64,000 nt of DNA from Isoetes taiwanensis (GCA_021234155.1 JAJEKV010000097.1:3660074-3724073), one strand, 5' to 3'. Positions 47,080 to 58,429 are shown, numbered from the stretch's first letter. Translations and numbers: made by a program. The notes: a model not told the origin generated them from the sequence alone.

Positions 47080-47940
47080 CTCCTCCTTCAGATTGTAAGT
47101 CTGTAACCCTGTCTCAGCATAATGATTAAATGCGCACCATAGTATCGACCAAGCAATGTTCAAAATTTGTTTGAATTTTGTAAATTTGACTTCTGGTAGA
47201 GCCTTGGTAAAAATATCTGCTATTTGATCATTGGTGTCAACATACACCATTTGTATAACCTTTCTCTCAGCCAAATCCCTTATGAAGTGCATACTCAATT
47301 CAATATGTTTGGTTCTATCATGGTAAACAGGATTTTTGACAATTGCTATGCAGCTTTGACTATCAGTTCTAATCTCAGTAGGGCAGTCTTGAATGCAACC
47401 TAATTCATCTAATAGCCTTTTCAACCACACCAAGTCTTTGGCAGCTAGAGAAGATGCTGTATATTCAGCCTCAGCAGAACTCATAGCAACTACTGTTTGT
47501 TTTTTACACTTCCAGTTAATAGCTCCTCCTCCCAAAAATACAGCATATCCAGAAGTTGACCTTCTAGTGTGCAGGTCTCCTCCCCAGTCTGCATCACTGT
47601 AGCACAGCAAGGTTAGATCATTTGAATCAAAGCATATACCTTGTGTTTGAGTTCCTTTGAGATATTTGAGGACACGTTTGGCTGCTTTCCAGTGTTCTTT
47701 GGTGGCATCATGATTTCTCCTGCTTAATATATTAACTGCATAGGCTATATCAGGTCGTGTACTGTTAGCCAAGAATAATAAGCAACCGACCAAAGCCCTA
47801 TAAGGAAGTTTTTCCATATCATGATCCTCATTCATTGTTGTATCATGCACTTCAGTCAACCTATGTCCAGCTGTTATAGGAGTCTTAGTAGGCTTAGCCT
47901 CAAGCAACTTAAACCTTTTGAGCATGTTTGTTATATGCAT
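47077..47940 (-). pseudogene. Copia pol: RNase H domain (3' end of pol)
   Basis: A 287-codon open stretch begins MHITNMLKRFKL. It shows the copia connection (KLPYRALVGCLLFLANSTRP, DIAYAVNILSR) and then the RNase H core: LLCYSDADWGGD with its catalytic Asp, RRSTSGYAVFLGGGAINWK, AMSSAEAEYTA with its Glu, and RTDSQSCIAIVKNPVYHDRT with its Asp and His. RNase H removes the RNA strand during reverse transcription. It is in the same frame as the RT piece at 47944-48708, and a single TAG at 47944-47946 separates them. The stop codon is the TGA of the 3' LTR. Confidence 0.9.
47080..47091 (-). promoter_or_regulatory. Polypurine tract of the copia element
   Basis: On the minus strand CTGAAGGAGGAG abuts the 3' LTR, the normal primer for plus-strand DNA synthesis. 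It also codes for the last residues of pol. Confidence 0.85.
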
Positions 47941-47943
47941 ACT

Positions 47944-48834
47944 CTAATGCAACTTTATCCACTTTAGCTCCCTGTTTCTGATTATTCCAAGGAATTTTTT
48001 AAGCTCGCCTAAGTCAGACATTTGAAATCTGGACTTCAAAATGCCTTTGCATATATCCAAAATGTTTGTGGAGCTTGCAACCATGATACAATCATCTACA
48101 TAGAGAGCAATTATGCAATAATCATTATTTTGCTCAAATCTATAAAGATTTCCATCATTTTGTAACTTTGCAAATCCTTGCTCTTGCAAAAACTGATTTA
48201 TACATAAATACCATTCTCTTGGTGACTGTTTCAACCCATATACTGCTCTATTAAGCTTCCAAATCATGTCTTTACCTTGAGAGTATCCAGGAGCTTGTCT
48301 CATAAAGGCCTCCTCCTCTAGTGTAGCATTTAAAAAGGCTGTTTTTACATCCACATGATGTAGTTCCAAGTTTTTAGCATTGGCCATAGCTAGCAAGATT
48401 CTAATACTTGAGAGTTTCACTATAGGTGAATAGGTCTCATCATAATCCCTCCCTTTTTTCTGTGTATATCCTTGTGCTACTAATCTTGCTTTAAATTTCT
48501 TATTGCCATCAGGGTTTAATTTAATTTTATATAACCATTTGCTTCCAATTACATTCTGTTTCCCATCATATTTCACAAGCTCATAAGTATTGGTTTCTGC
48601 AAAAGACTTCAATTCATCATTCATGGCCTCAATCCACTTTTCCTTGTCATTGCTTTGTAGCACTTCCTCATAGCTTTGAGGGATAATCTCATCTTCTAAG
48701 ATGGACATAATCTGCTCATGCTCATATGTACCTCCTCTTCTACTTCTGCCTAATTCATCCCTGCCATATAACTTTCCTTTTTCTAACTTGGCTTCTTCTA
48801 TCAGTCTTTCAACCTGTGTTCTTCTCTTTTTCTT
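47944..48834 (-). pseudogene. Copia pol: reverse transcriptase domain
   Basis: Frame-continuous with the integrase part, and following an in-frame TAA at 48835. Landmarks are EKWIEAMNDELKSFAETNTY, VIGSKWLYKIKLNPDG, FKARLVAQGYTQKKG, YSPIVKLSSIRILLAMA, VDVKTAFLNATLEEEAFMRQ, LNRAVYGLKQSPREWY, the catalytic box IALYVDDCIMVA, and DLGELKKFLGI. The YVDD active site is intact. After FLGI the reading departs from the copia norm and meets a TAG at 47944-47946. Either one nonsense change or a pair of small indels happened here, since a neighbouring frame also reads sensibly for about 15 codons. Confidence 0.9.
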
Positions 48835-50330
48835 TTATGCTGGAATGTCAGTAGATTTTTGTTGCTGTTCTTCAGCTGGGATGTTTGGTATTTCTGGAAT
48901 CTCTGTTTCAAGTGAACTTGCACTAGAGTTAACTTGTTCATCATTGTCCATATCATCTATTTCAAACTGATTTTGTACTTCTGGTCTTGGTGTAATAATT
49001 TTGACTCCTTTCTTATACCTGTCTTTGTATAGGACGGATTCATTGAACAACACATCCCTGCTGACTATGACAGATTTGGTTTCAGGAATATATATCCTAT
49101 ATCCCTTTGATTCCTCATCATAACCTACTAGGAATCCTATTTTAGCTTTGTCATCCAACTTTTTCCTTAATTCAACTGGAACATGAGTGTATACCAAACA
49201 TCCAAAGGCTTTCAATCTGTCATAATTAATTTTTTTGTTAGGGTTCCATAGCAGATCTGGAATATTATCCTTAAGACTGGTAGATGGCAGCATGTTTTGA
49301 ATTAGAACTGCAGTTTGCAATGCCTCTTCCCAAAGTTTGTTAGGTAATCCACTACCCTTGATCATTGCTCTAACTGCATCCATTATAGTTCTATTCTTCC
49401 TTTCAGAAACTCCATTCTGTTGAGGAGAATATCTACATGTAAGCTGCCTTTTTATACCATGAGCTATACAAAATTGTTTGAACTGTTTGGCAAGATATTC
49501 ACCTCCCCTATCAGATCTGATACATTTCAATTTGAGACTTGTTTCCCTTTCCATTTCTGTCACATACTGCTTAAAGGCACTCAAGGCTTGAGATTTTCTT
49601 GTTAAGCAGTAAGTTTTACATTTTCTACTATAGTCATCCGTGAATGTGATGAAGTACCTTTTATTATTTCTACTTTGCACATTCAGGGGACCACATAAAT
49701 CAGAGTGTACTAATTCCAAAACTTGCTGAGCTCTAGATTTGCTTTTTGGAAATGGAAGCCTATTCAATTTGCCTAAAGCACATCCTTCACAAATATACTT
49801 ATGATCCTTGCTCTCATGGTAATCAATGTGGCCTAACTTCAATAGTGATTTTAACTTTTTGTAGTTTGTATGTGCCAATCTTCTATGCCAAAGATCCAGA
49901 GAATCTTCTCGTATTGCATTTATGCTATGGTGAACTGCATTATTCATTTCAAATAAGTTTCCAACTCTCTTGGCAATAAACTTCAATTCATCTTTCATAT
50001 ATACATTGCATTTATCTCCTTCAAAAACCACTCGAAACCCCAAATCACATAACTGACTGACTGAAATTAAGTTCTTTATTATTGCTGGTACACATAACAC
50101 ATCTTCTATATTCACAACATTTCCATTTAGATCTTCTAGCTGCAAGAGCCCTTTTCCTTTAACTTCTTGAAGTGCTCCATTTCCTACTTGGATTTTCCTG
50201 GAACTTGTAGTTGATACGTTCTTCAAAAATTCAGTAGATTGTACTACTGATCTTTCAGCTCCACTATCAACTACCAAATGATCAGATTTGTTAGTGACAA
50301 TACTTCCATTTATAACAGCAAATTCATTTA
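48835..50330 (-). pseudogene. Copia pol: protease and integrase domains
   Basis: The pol frame is open from just after the gag frameshift. VVDSGAERSVV (about 50275-50243) is the aspartic protease active site. GAG-pre-integrase follows as DSLDLWHRRLAHTNYKKLK with CEGCALGK, forming the HHCC zinc finger. The integrase core has ELVHSDLCGPL, RYFITFTDDYSRK, IRSDRGGEYLAKQF and SPQQNGVSERKN, giving the Asp-Asp-Glu triad intact. A C-terminal DKIGFLVGYDEESKGYRIY-type module follows. An acidic Gln/Glu-rich linker leads to a premature TAA at 48835-48837. Only this stop separates it from the RT. Confidence 0.92.
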
Positions 50331-51368
50331 TTACCTCATCCTCATCTTCTTCCTCAGCAGCCTTTTTGGAGTTGTTTCTTTTTCTTGAGTCACAAATGCT
50401 TTATCATACTCACGCCCTCTTCCTCTTCCAAATCTGCCTCTACTGGATTCACCTCTTCCCCTTTGCTTACCAAAATTCTTAGGAGTTGGACATTTTGATG
50501 CAGCACCCCTCCCTCCACATGTGTAGCAATTAAACTCCTTTTTTAATTTAGGACACTCATTTTTAAAATGTCCTGACTCATGACAATTGTAGCACACAAT
50601 CTTGTCTTTTCTTTTGACAACCAAAACTTCAGGTGCTTCTTCATTTTGCCTTAAAATTTTCTTTTGTTCCCACTCAGTCCTTAATGTAATCTCAGCTTCT
50701 TCCCTGGATCTGCAAGAATTTCTGATAAACAGTGCCAGGGTTTCATTTTCACCTATAGCTCTTGAGATTTGCAACACTTGACTTCTTTCTGAAATAACTA
50801 CTCCAGCACCATTCAGATCTACTATCAAATTATCAAATTTGTTGAAGAATTCTCCTACATCTTCATCTTCTCTCAATTTCAGTCCCCTTAGTTCATTTTC
50901 AAGCAAGTCTATTTCTGAAGAGGTTTTTTCTTCATAATGTTTCAACAAATATTTCCACATTTCTCTAGGCCCAAGAGATCTAAGCTTAAGGCGAATTGAT
51001 GGACTAACCTTGCAGGAAATGATCCCTTGTGCTTCTTTAGCCCTGGCTTGCAGGGACTTGCCTCCACTGGTTCCACCACCTGCAGCTCCTGCTGTCGACT
51101 TGCCTTCACTGGAACCACTAGTTCCACCACCTGCAGCTCCTGCAGTGGACTGAACTCCTGCACCAGATGCTGATCCTGTTGAATCTGCTCTAGTCAGAAT
51201 CACTGCTCCAGCACCCCCAGCACAGACTGTGCCATTTGGATCCACCAGATCCCAGAGGTCTTCTACCTCTAAAACATATTTGATGGCATCTTTCCAGACT
51301 TGGAATCCTGGGCCACCCTTGTAAACATCAATTGTGTTTAGCAGGCTTGCAGCAAATCTACTAGACAT
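50331..51368 (-). CDS. Copia gag (nucleocapsid) ORF
   Basis: I place the start at 51368 (MSSRFAASLLNTIDVYKG); the open frame extends into the LTR, but that part lies upstream of the primer site and cannot be the natural start. The UBN2/gag domain follows (FQVWKDAIKYVLEVEDLWDL, then SSEIDLLENELRGLKLREDE and VGEFFNKFDNLIVDLNGAG). A Gly/Ala/Ser-rich insert lies at about residues 60-105. One perfect zinc knuckle, CYNCHESGHFKNEC, lies near 50597-50556. A second, CYTCGGRGAASKC, lacks the His. The frame ends at 50331 because of a shift in an A-run (50363-50367). The leader is very short: the ATG is 8 bases after the primer site. Confidence 0.9.
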   Translation of the reverse strand: MSSRFAASLLNTIDVYKGGPGFQVWKDAIKYVLEVEDLWDLVDPNGTVCAGGAGAVILTRADSTGSASGAGVQSTAGAAGGGTSGSSEGKSTAGAAGGGTSGGKSLQARAKEAQGIISCKVSPSIRLKLRSLGPREMWKYLLKHYEEKTSSEIDLLENELRGLKLREDEDVGEFFNKFDNLIVDLNGAGVVISERSQVLQISRAIGENETLALFIRNSCRSREEAEITLRTEWEQKKILRQNEEAPEVLVVKRKDKIVCYNCHESGHFKNECPKLKKEFNCYTCGGRGAASKCPTPKNFGKQRGRGESSRGRFGRGRGREYDKAFVTQEKETTPKRLLRKKMRMR

Positions 51369-51375
51369 GTTTCTA

Positions 51376-51387
51376 GCTCTGATACCA
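51376..51387 (-). promoter_or_regulatory. Primer-binding site, initiator Met-tRNA type
   Basis: On the minus strand TGGTATCAGAGC lies one base inside the 5' LTR. It is complementary to the 3' end of plant initiator methionine tRNA, the common primer of plant copia elements. Confidence 0.95.
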
Positions 51388-51388
51388 C

Positions 51389-52058
51389 TGAACGAGTTTG
51401 AGAGATATAAGAAACAGTCACTATTGTAATGTCTAGTAAGATTTAATACCAAATCAACTTACAACCTCAAGTCAATAAATTTTTCAAGTTACAATCATGA
51501 TTCAATAGGAAAGCCACATTATGGTCACTCATTTCCTAAGAATCAAACACCAAGTACCATAGGAAATGGAGTCAATAGTTTTTCAAAGGCAATTAAGCCA
51601 TTAAACGTCCTTTAACCATGGTGCTTATATTGGATACTTATGATCGGGCATAAAATAAACTACTGTAGCAACATATAGCAAAGCATTCCGGCCCACGTTC
51701 CTCCTTGTTGCTCCCGATCTACCTATATACATCTTCTCACCCCCTTAATATAGCTTCCAACCATTCCTATCTGAAGAATCGCCGGCGGTTTAGAGCCAGA
51801 TAAGTCTTCTAAATTGAGCCATCTTCCTTTGCATATATCCCACAGGTCTGATCAAGTTTTCGAGCCTCCCGTTCAATTATCCCACAGGCATATGTAAAAT
51901 TTACGACCTTTGACCATTGCAATTTCGTAACATTATTTCTCTTTAAGATTTATAAGCATCTACCTTGTTCTCCATGTGAACTTGCACACACTTGCTATAC
52001 AATTTGTCTACTGAGTGCAACTCTGCTTTGCTCTGACTTACAAGCTGATAACCCTTCA
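51389..52058 (-). repeat. 5' LTR of the copia element
   Basis: Same 670 bp as 46410-47079 with two mismatches seen by eye. As the upstream LTR in element orientation it would drive transcription. Confidence 0.95.
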
Positions 52059-52063
52059 ACGCT
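52059..52063. repeat. 5 bp target-site duplication ACGCT, right copy
   Basis: Directly follows the CA end of the right LTR; equals 46405-46409. Confidence 0.95.
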
Positions 52064-54389
52064 GAGCACCATAACTAGTAGATTCTAATTAAACTTCCTG
52101 GCTAGAGGTCTTACCCTCTCCATGTTATTATTGCCACCAAATAATAACGCATGAATGTAGCTTCTATAATCATTGTAGGGTGCAATTTTCAAGCAACTTG
52201 CTAAGAAACATCCCTATTTTTTCTCAACATTGGAGACAATTGTGGACACATTTTCAAAATGGCACATGTTTTCTATAACTTTAGAAATTACATGTTTCAC
52301 ATCTAACTAGCCTAACATTCACATGTGAATGCTATGGTATTTTGATGTCCTAAATACCTTTATGTTAATACACAATGTTTGAAGCCATGTTTTGTATTAT
52401 CGGTACAAGATCTTAAGCTAAAAATCCCCATCTTATTCAAAAGGCTCTATGTGCATGAAATGCTAGAAATTTAATGCAAAAAGTACATGACATGCAAAAA
52501 ATACATCCACAAATGCCTAAACTATGACAACCGCTACACCAATGCCCTAAACCATATGGACTCCATTACATCCACCCATTATGTTCCATATCATGTTTAT
52601 TGTTATTCCTACCCATTTCGTGCCCCCATGACCAATGCCTTACCCCTAAACCTTCACGCTTGGCACGTCCGTATAGTGCCGCTTTTTTTCAAAGTTTATC
52701 ATGTTTCTTGGGCATTTGTTGACCTTCTGAATTTGTGCAGATCGTGAAGCCCTACACACCCTTCGTACCTCGGGAACTTGGAGATCCAAAGCCAAGGGCG
52801 ATAGTTCACGTGCATCGTAAGGATAATGAGTGTACGATTTGTTAGTTCTAACAATGACAATTCCTTATATGCCTTTTAATAGGTTATTTTATCATCTTAA
52901 TTAAGGAGTTTATCAATGCATTTCTAAAAAATACTATCCATCTGTCCTATCTTCTTTTGGAATGATATCTTATTATTGCAGGAAGCTATGCAGCAGTTGA
53001 TAATACCCGCTGGCATGTTGTCGTGTTAGAGTAAAAAAGGTTCCCCTTAAAGTATACATGTAGGGGAACTTGCGTTAGGCCAGAGTCATCACACACATTG
53101 GCGTTTGTGATGGGAAATGGTTCAAGACTTGAGCGTCGATCCCAGACGACGTAGTTGGTGATTATGAGCTTCTCGAATTTCTAATGAAGTATAAGATTGT
53201 TGTTGGTAGACCTGAGTCGCGCGGAACATGATATCAGAGCATGTCTACACATTCGTGTTTGCCACTATAGGCGTGATGGGAGGAGCTTCTATACATATCA
53301 GCCTCACAAGTGAGCTTCACATCGAGTCAACGGACCTTCCTAGAGTTGTTTGGGATAGGTTCTTCAGGATGTAGATCCATTGAAACTGACGAACATAATC
53401 TCTATTTGCAGCTTAAATATTTTGTATTTCTGTGTGACCAATATATTTGTGTAAGGTTTTATTTGAACTTCATATTATGTGTACACTTTCAAACCATATA
53501 TAAAGCATGTTCCCCTTCTATTTTCTTTGATGCAAAAAAAACCTAGGCTTGACACGTGGAAAAAAGCTGATGTACGCCCCGTTTCTTGCTCTTCAAGAAA
53601 TCTTATTGATCTTCCTATTTCTTGCCCTACAATCGGGAGTGAGGCGCGCCCTGCAAGGATGGCTCACAGTGGCCCTTGACCTTTTTGGCGTTGGGCTAGG
53701 CTAGTGCAAAATTTCAAAAAATTTGAGAAAACGCTTGCTTTGGTCGCCAGAACTAGGAAGAATGGCTATGGCAGCCATTCATTCATAGCCCTCTCTGTGT
53801 TATTTCCAGAAAACACAAGGGTCTTTTTCATTAACCCATTCGCTGGTTAAATTTGAAGTTATGGCAAACGTATTGCTCGTTTTCGGTAGCTATGTTAGAA
53901 TTCTGACTTTACATGATGGGTCTCCTCCTTGTGGGTCCGAAATGTCATTTTTAACTTAATTGTTTTAATCCTCCATCATCTCCTTTTAGAGGAACAGAGT
54001 AAATACTCCAAAGACAAATCTTCAGCGAATAGCCTTATTCTTTCTTTTTTCGCCACTTTATTCTATCTTTCTTGAATAGGGCGTGAGAGTAAGTGCCACT
54101 ACTAGCCTTTACCTCAAATTCCTTTGCTAAACGATGCGGTTTGACTAGTTGTTGCGGTTCTCTACTACGCCCTAATATCTCCTCGATTAGTTTTGGCTCG
54201 TCTAGATCTCAACCTAAATGCGGGTTGTGCTCTGCAGAAACTGCTTGGGGAAGCTCAAATTTACTCGATTTTTATTTTTCTGCAGAGAAGGCAGAGGCTA
54301 GAACCGCCTTCGAAAATCCGTGGTAAGTTTTTACCTTTGTTTCTCTTGGATATAGAACTTACCTTGCAGGCTGTATTTTGGGCAAATAA
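52064..54389. other. Intergenic, no gene recognised
   Basis: No coding family seen. A splice-donor-like GTAAGTTTTT at 54322 and a nearby TTTTCTGCAG acceptor at about 54284 hint at exons, but the reading matches nothing I know. Confidence 0.4.
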
Positions 54390-54611
54390 TTGGCCAATTT
54401 GGGGAGCCCAGAGGCACTTCGTTTGTTTGCCCTAAATAGTTACAAAAACAGAGTCGAAATCCCTAAATCTAGAGTTCCGGCCTGCACCAAGGCTTCTCAG
54501 CCCAAACCGGAAGAGTTTGTAAGACATTTTCAGGACAATGGTCCTGCTGCTGCGATTGCCATGCTTGGTGGGTTATCTCTGGGAGTTGGGAACATAGCCA
54601 TGCAATGCTAA
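54390..54611 (+). pseudogene. Possible ureide-permease-like exon fragment
   Basis: The frame reads PKPEEFVRHFQDNGPAAAIA then MLGGLSLGVGNIAMQC and stops. In plant ureide permeases (UPS, plasma-membrane carriers of allantoin and related compounds) a cytoplasmic loop ending 'F..QL.QDN.P.V.FAMAGG...S.GN...QYA' enters a transmembrane helix, and the match to that order is fair. The helix is cut by TAA where the family continues, and no neighbouring UPS exons are found, so this is a fragment. The family call is tentative. Confidence 0.35.
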
Positions 54612-56514
54612 GATCCTTCCTTCATGATTCAAACAGAACTGACATTTAGGCTCAGTTCTGCACCAATCCTTATAGCCAGTAAGAATCTATTGCATGAAAT
54701 TAGTGATATTAATTGGGTGTTCCTTTTGCATGCCTGTCAAATTATTCTTGGATTTTGTTTTCAAGTACAATTCAGTCTTTTCTTTGTAGCTATTTAGGCA
54801 ATTGAATTTTCCTTATGATAATGATGAATTTACTTACGGAAAAAAATGAAGCCAGGAAGATGTGAGGAAGATGTGCTTTGTTCATCACATTAATTCCTTC
54901 TTTTTGTTTCTCTATATGTCATTAATTATTTTTGGGTTGTTGCCTAAGGAAGGTTCCAAGCGTCATTGCAGTATACGCTGGAGAGCAGTCATGGTTCCAA
55001 GCGTCATTGCAGTATAAGCTGGAGAGCAGTCCATTGCTACATGATCAATATTGTAAGCATCTTATGACTATGTGATAAGTAAATGATTGAACATTCATTT
55101 CTAAGCTAAAGATGCACATACAACTCAAAATCATTCTTTTTTTCCTCATGACATTACATGAGGCATAGCTGGGACCTTAAATTATTGCAGGGTTGTCACA
55201 CATTAGCAAGGTGTAGATTCAAAAGTTTACAATGACAAGGCATTTTAGAGGCACGAGTACCTGCAAGGTATGTAAACTGTCTGTATTGTGATTAGGGCCA
55301 CATTAATGGCAGAGATTAGGGCCAAGAAGCACCCCGCTGCAGATATTCCACTGATTTATACAACGCATAGTCACATTAGTGTGAGCATAGGTTATTTAGT
55401 TGGTCTCTTGCAGGGCTATCTGACTCTTTATGTCCGTTCATATCACCACTCTATAAATGTGTCAACAGATTGCATATACATGTAATGTGCCAAAACAACC
55501 AATTAGCTGTTCAAATTTGGCATTATTTTTATTGTTCTGGTATGTTCTACATGCAGCCGTGCTCAATTAATTATATTGTGATTGAATATGTGGAACATAC
55601 ATGTCTATACCTGTCAGGTTGTGGTTGGAAACCTCGTGCACATACACAGCAACTGTACCCATGCTGATTTACTAAATGCATGAATACGAGAAATTTATCA
55701 CGAGGCATTTTCCTTGGCTGAATCACTTATGTCCCTGGATATGACCTTATAGAGGTCAACAAATAGCCTACATGCATATGCTGTAGTTCTTTTTTTGTGT
55801 TGCATTTGTTTTATGTCTATGCATAGATTGTGTTATGAAGAAGGAATTTCCTTCTTTTTGTTTCTCTATATGTCATTAATTATTTTTGGGTTGTTGCGTA
55901 AGGAAGGTTCCAAACATCATTGCAGTATAAGCTGGAGAGCAGTTCATTGCTACATGATCAATATTGTAAGCATCTTATGACTATGTGATAAGTAAATGAT
56001 TGAACATTCATTTCGTATGTGACAAAAGATGGAGATAACTGTTAACTACGAATTGCAACCTTAGGTGCCAAATATATATAAGTCTTAATTTGTAAATGCT
56101 TGATGCTGTTTTCACACACCAATTATAATATGGGGCTCGCATGAAACCAACAAACCGCCCGAATAGATAGGGGCAAAAGTATCTTTGGTGGGCCACAAAA
56201 GCATGTCGTCCGGGGCGCATGCTTTCAAAGACCCATGCCGTGCTTTTTTGGGTGATGGTGGGTCTTTGGTGGGTTCATTTTTTTGGTCCCTTGATTTGTT
56301 AAGAGGATTCTTTATGTCCAAGAATCATTCCACAATGCTTTCGATTTTCCATCAGTTAGCATCGATTTCATTAGATTGGAGTCGATTAGTGCCAATTGAC
56401 CCAAACTCCAAATTGGCATGTGAATCTCCAATTAGTTGCTCAATCCATCATATCTTTTCATAAAACTTATCCACCAAGGTAGGATTGTCATTTCGACCAT
56501 ATTCAGCCCTAAAA
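54612..56514. repeat. Direct repeat pair of ~170-210 bp in intergenic DNA
   Basis: 54889-55102 and 55842-56013 match closely (TTCCTTCTTTTTGTTTCTCT, then GGTTCCAA.C.TCATTGCAGT, then GATCAATATTGTAAGCATC, ending in TTGAACATTCATTTC). The first copy has an extra internal tandem duplication of about 40 bp (GGTTCCAAGCGTCATTGCAG twice). The intervening 740 bp holds no gene I recognise. Nothing else is seen in this interval. Confidence 0.75.
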
Positions 56515-57010
56515 GCCCCATCTAATTTTGCTTAAATTGGGCTGACTTAAGAGATTTCTCAATGCTTTACAAAAACCTTTGCAAGAATGGTTTTTCTTTA
56601 ATTTCTCACTCAATATCCCAAATTAGGTTCTGAAATTTTGCACATAGGATATGGGTGCATGGCCTATTATGAAAATCAAAAAGCCCCAAATGATTTAGCT
56701 TAATTTGGGCTGAATTAAAAATTCTTCAATGAACCAAACTGGCTGCAGAAATGGTTTTTCTCTAATTGCTCACACAATATCCCAAATTAGGTTCTCGAAA
56801 TTTTGCACGAGTAGGATATGGGTGCATGGCCGATTATGAAAATCTTGAAAAGCCCCATCCGATTTAGCTTAATTTGGGCTGAATTAAGAAATTTTTGTTA
56901 TGTTTTACCAAAATTGCCGCTGAAATGGGTTTTCTCTAATTGCTCACTCAATATCCCAAATTAGGCCTGGAATTTTGCATGTATGATCGAATTGCATGGC
57001 CTTATGAAAA
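56515..57010. repeat. Tandem array of three ~168 bp units
   Basis: Units start at 56515, 56683 and 56852 (GCCCCA), spacing 168 and 169 bp. Each has GATTTAGCTTAATTTGGGCT, then ATGGTTTTTCTCTAATTGCT, then CAATATCCCAAATTAGG and GGGTGCATGGCC. The units are clearly related but diverged. The length is in the range of many plant satellite monomers. Confidence 0.9.
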
Positions 57011-57584
57011 ACAAAAAAACAAAAGTCTTTGGAAGTGGCCGGAAATGCTTGATGTTGTTTGTGTCTTTATAATAAGCTTTATTTGATACCCACCAAAGAT
57101 AATTTTGCCCATAGGCTTCTCATTCATCTCGGCAGATTTTCTACAATGAGGGGCCGATGGGTAGCGCACACATGCGAACTACCCACCGAAAAATAAAGGG
57201 AAAATCCAATTATATCATTTGGACCCCAAAAAATACAATGCTAATAGATGAGTGGTCGATGTACTGCTTAGAAAGCTTATCAAGGGATTTAAAAACCAGC
57301 CCTTTCGGTTTTTAGGAAAAACCCTAGTGATAAGCCTTCCGGCAAGGGGCTTGGACAAACGTAAAGGCATAGAAATTGCTCCCAAAACCCCTCGCATGGA
57401 GAAGTCGAAACAGATGTCGCTCGCCAACCTGTACCTGCACATCACCAACACAACAAACGAGGCAACACAACATACCAGAGGATAGCATCACCCAGGGGGT
57501 GGAAAAAAGCATCACCCAAATGTTGGAAGAAAAACATGATAAACAATACAATAAACAAAGAAGGGGAGGGTGGGTTCAAAGAGA
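57011..57584. other. Intergenic, no gene recognised
   Basis: Open frames on both strands around 57215-57588 overlap in mirror fashion and match no family. Confidence 0.4.
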
Positions 57585-58140
57585 ATAAGGTACTGAGAGA
57601 AGAAGAGGAAGCGGCCATGAGGCGTTGATGCAGAACCGCGCCTAAAATAGCGAAACCCCAACCAGAAAGGGCATGCGCCACATGCATGCATGCAAGACAT
57701 GCATGCTCGCCCCATTATAGAATGTCGATCTGATGTCTCGGATCGATGCGATTCTAGAATGGGGCTCGCATGAAACCAACAAACCGTCCGAATACCAGAG
57801 AACTTCCTTATCAAACTAAAATCGAGGACGAAGGTCACAGGATGAAGGCTAAAGAAGGGCCGAGGCCGAGAAAGGACATGCCACAAAGATGACGTAAAAC
57901 GCCAAATGGGCCAAACCAAGCGGGGAAGAAGCCCCTCCCCGCACGGAAACAAATCAAAGAGAATAAAATATGCTGGCGAGAGAAGAGGAAGCGCCGATGA
58001 GACGTTGATGCGTAACCGCGCCTAAAATAGCGAAACCCCAACCAGAAAGGGCATGCGCCGCATGCATGCAGGCAAGACATGCATGCTCGCCCCATTCTAG
58101 AATGTCGATCCGATGTCTCGGATCGATGCGATTATAATAT
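57585..58140. repeat. ~380 bp tandem duplication, second unit partial
   Basis: CCGCGCCTAAAATAGCGAAA occurs at 57636 and 58016. Around it both copies share the stretch from AGAAGAGGAAGCG to CGGATCGATGCGATT, including a GCATGCATGCATGC run and the stem CGATCCGA/TCGGATCG. A shorter third piece (GGGGCTCGCATGAAACCAAC) recurs at 56132 and 57759, so part of this unit is also dispersed. Confidence 0.8.
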
Positions 58141-58429
58141 TTGCTCCGTTGGAAATGGCATTTGTTGGGATGGGAACGAATAGTTATTCTAGTCCCTTTT
58201 TTCTTCCTTCTTCGTAGGATATGTTTTGGGCTTACCATTTTTATGCATGTTGTACCTGGTTGTGTGACTATACTTTGTCTGTGGTTGTCATGATCAAAAT
58301 ATGCTGAGTTCCCAATAGGCAGTTGTCTTTAACAACTAGAAGTTTTCACGGGAAGCCTTAATCAAAGACCTGGAGAGCACTGAAATTTTAAAGATCTAAA
58401 CGAGTTTCAATGACTAAATCCAAAGTTCA

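Larger units (their letters stand above)
46410..52058 (-). mobile_element. Young Ty1/copia retrotransposon, minus strand
   Basis: Two 670 bp LTRs (46410-47079 and 51389-52058) are in direct orientation, begin TG and end CA, and are flanked by ACGCT on both sides. By eye they differ at two positions (A/T near 46501 and A/G near 46808 in the left copy). Inside, on the minus strand, are a Met-tRNA primer site, gag, protease, integrase, reverse transcriptase and RNase H in that order, then a polypurine tract. The integrase-before-RT order defines Ty1/copia. The total length is 5649 bp. Nearly identical LTRs mean recent insertion, yet the coding region has at least three breaks, so it probably moved with help from an intact relative. 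Confidence 0.97.

Noticed and set aside
54260-54326. EKAEARTAFENPW reading as another ureide-permease exon
   Set aside because: In the family the similar motif comes after the QDN/GGL segment, whereas here it lies before it; taken as chance similarity.
57215-57588. Overlapping plus and minus frames as a host gene
   Set aside because: No family resemblance, no splice pattern, and the plus and minus frames mirror each other.
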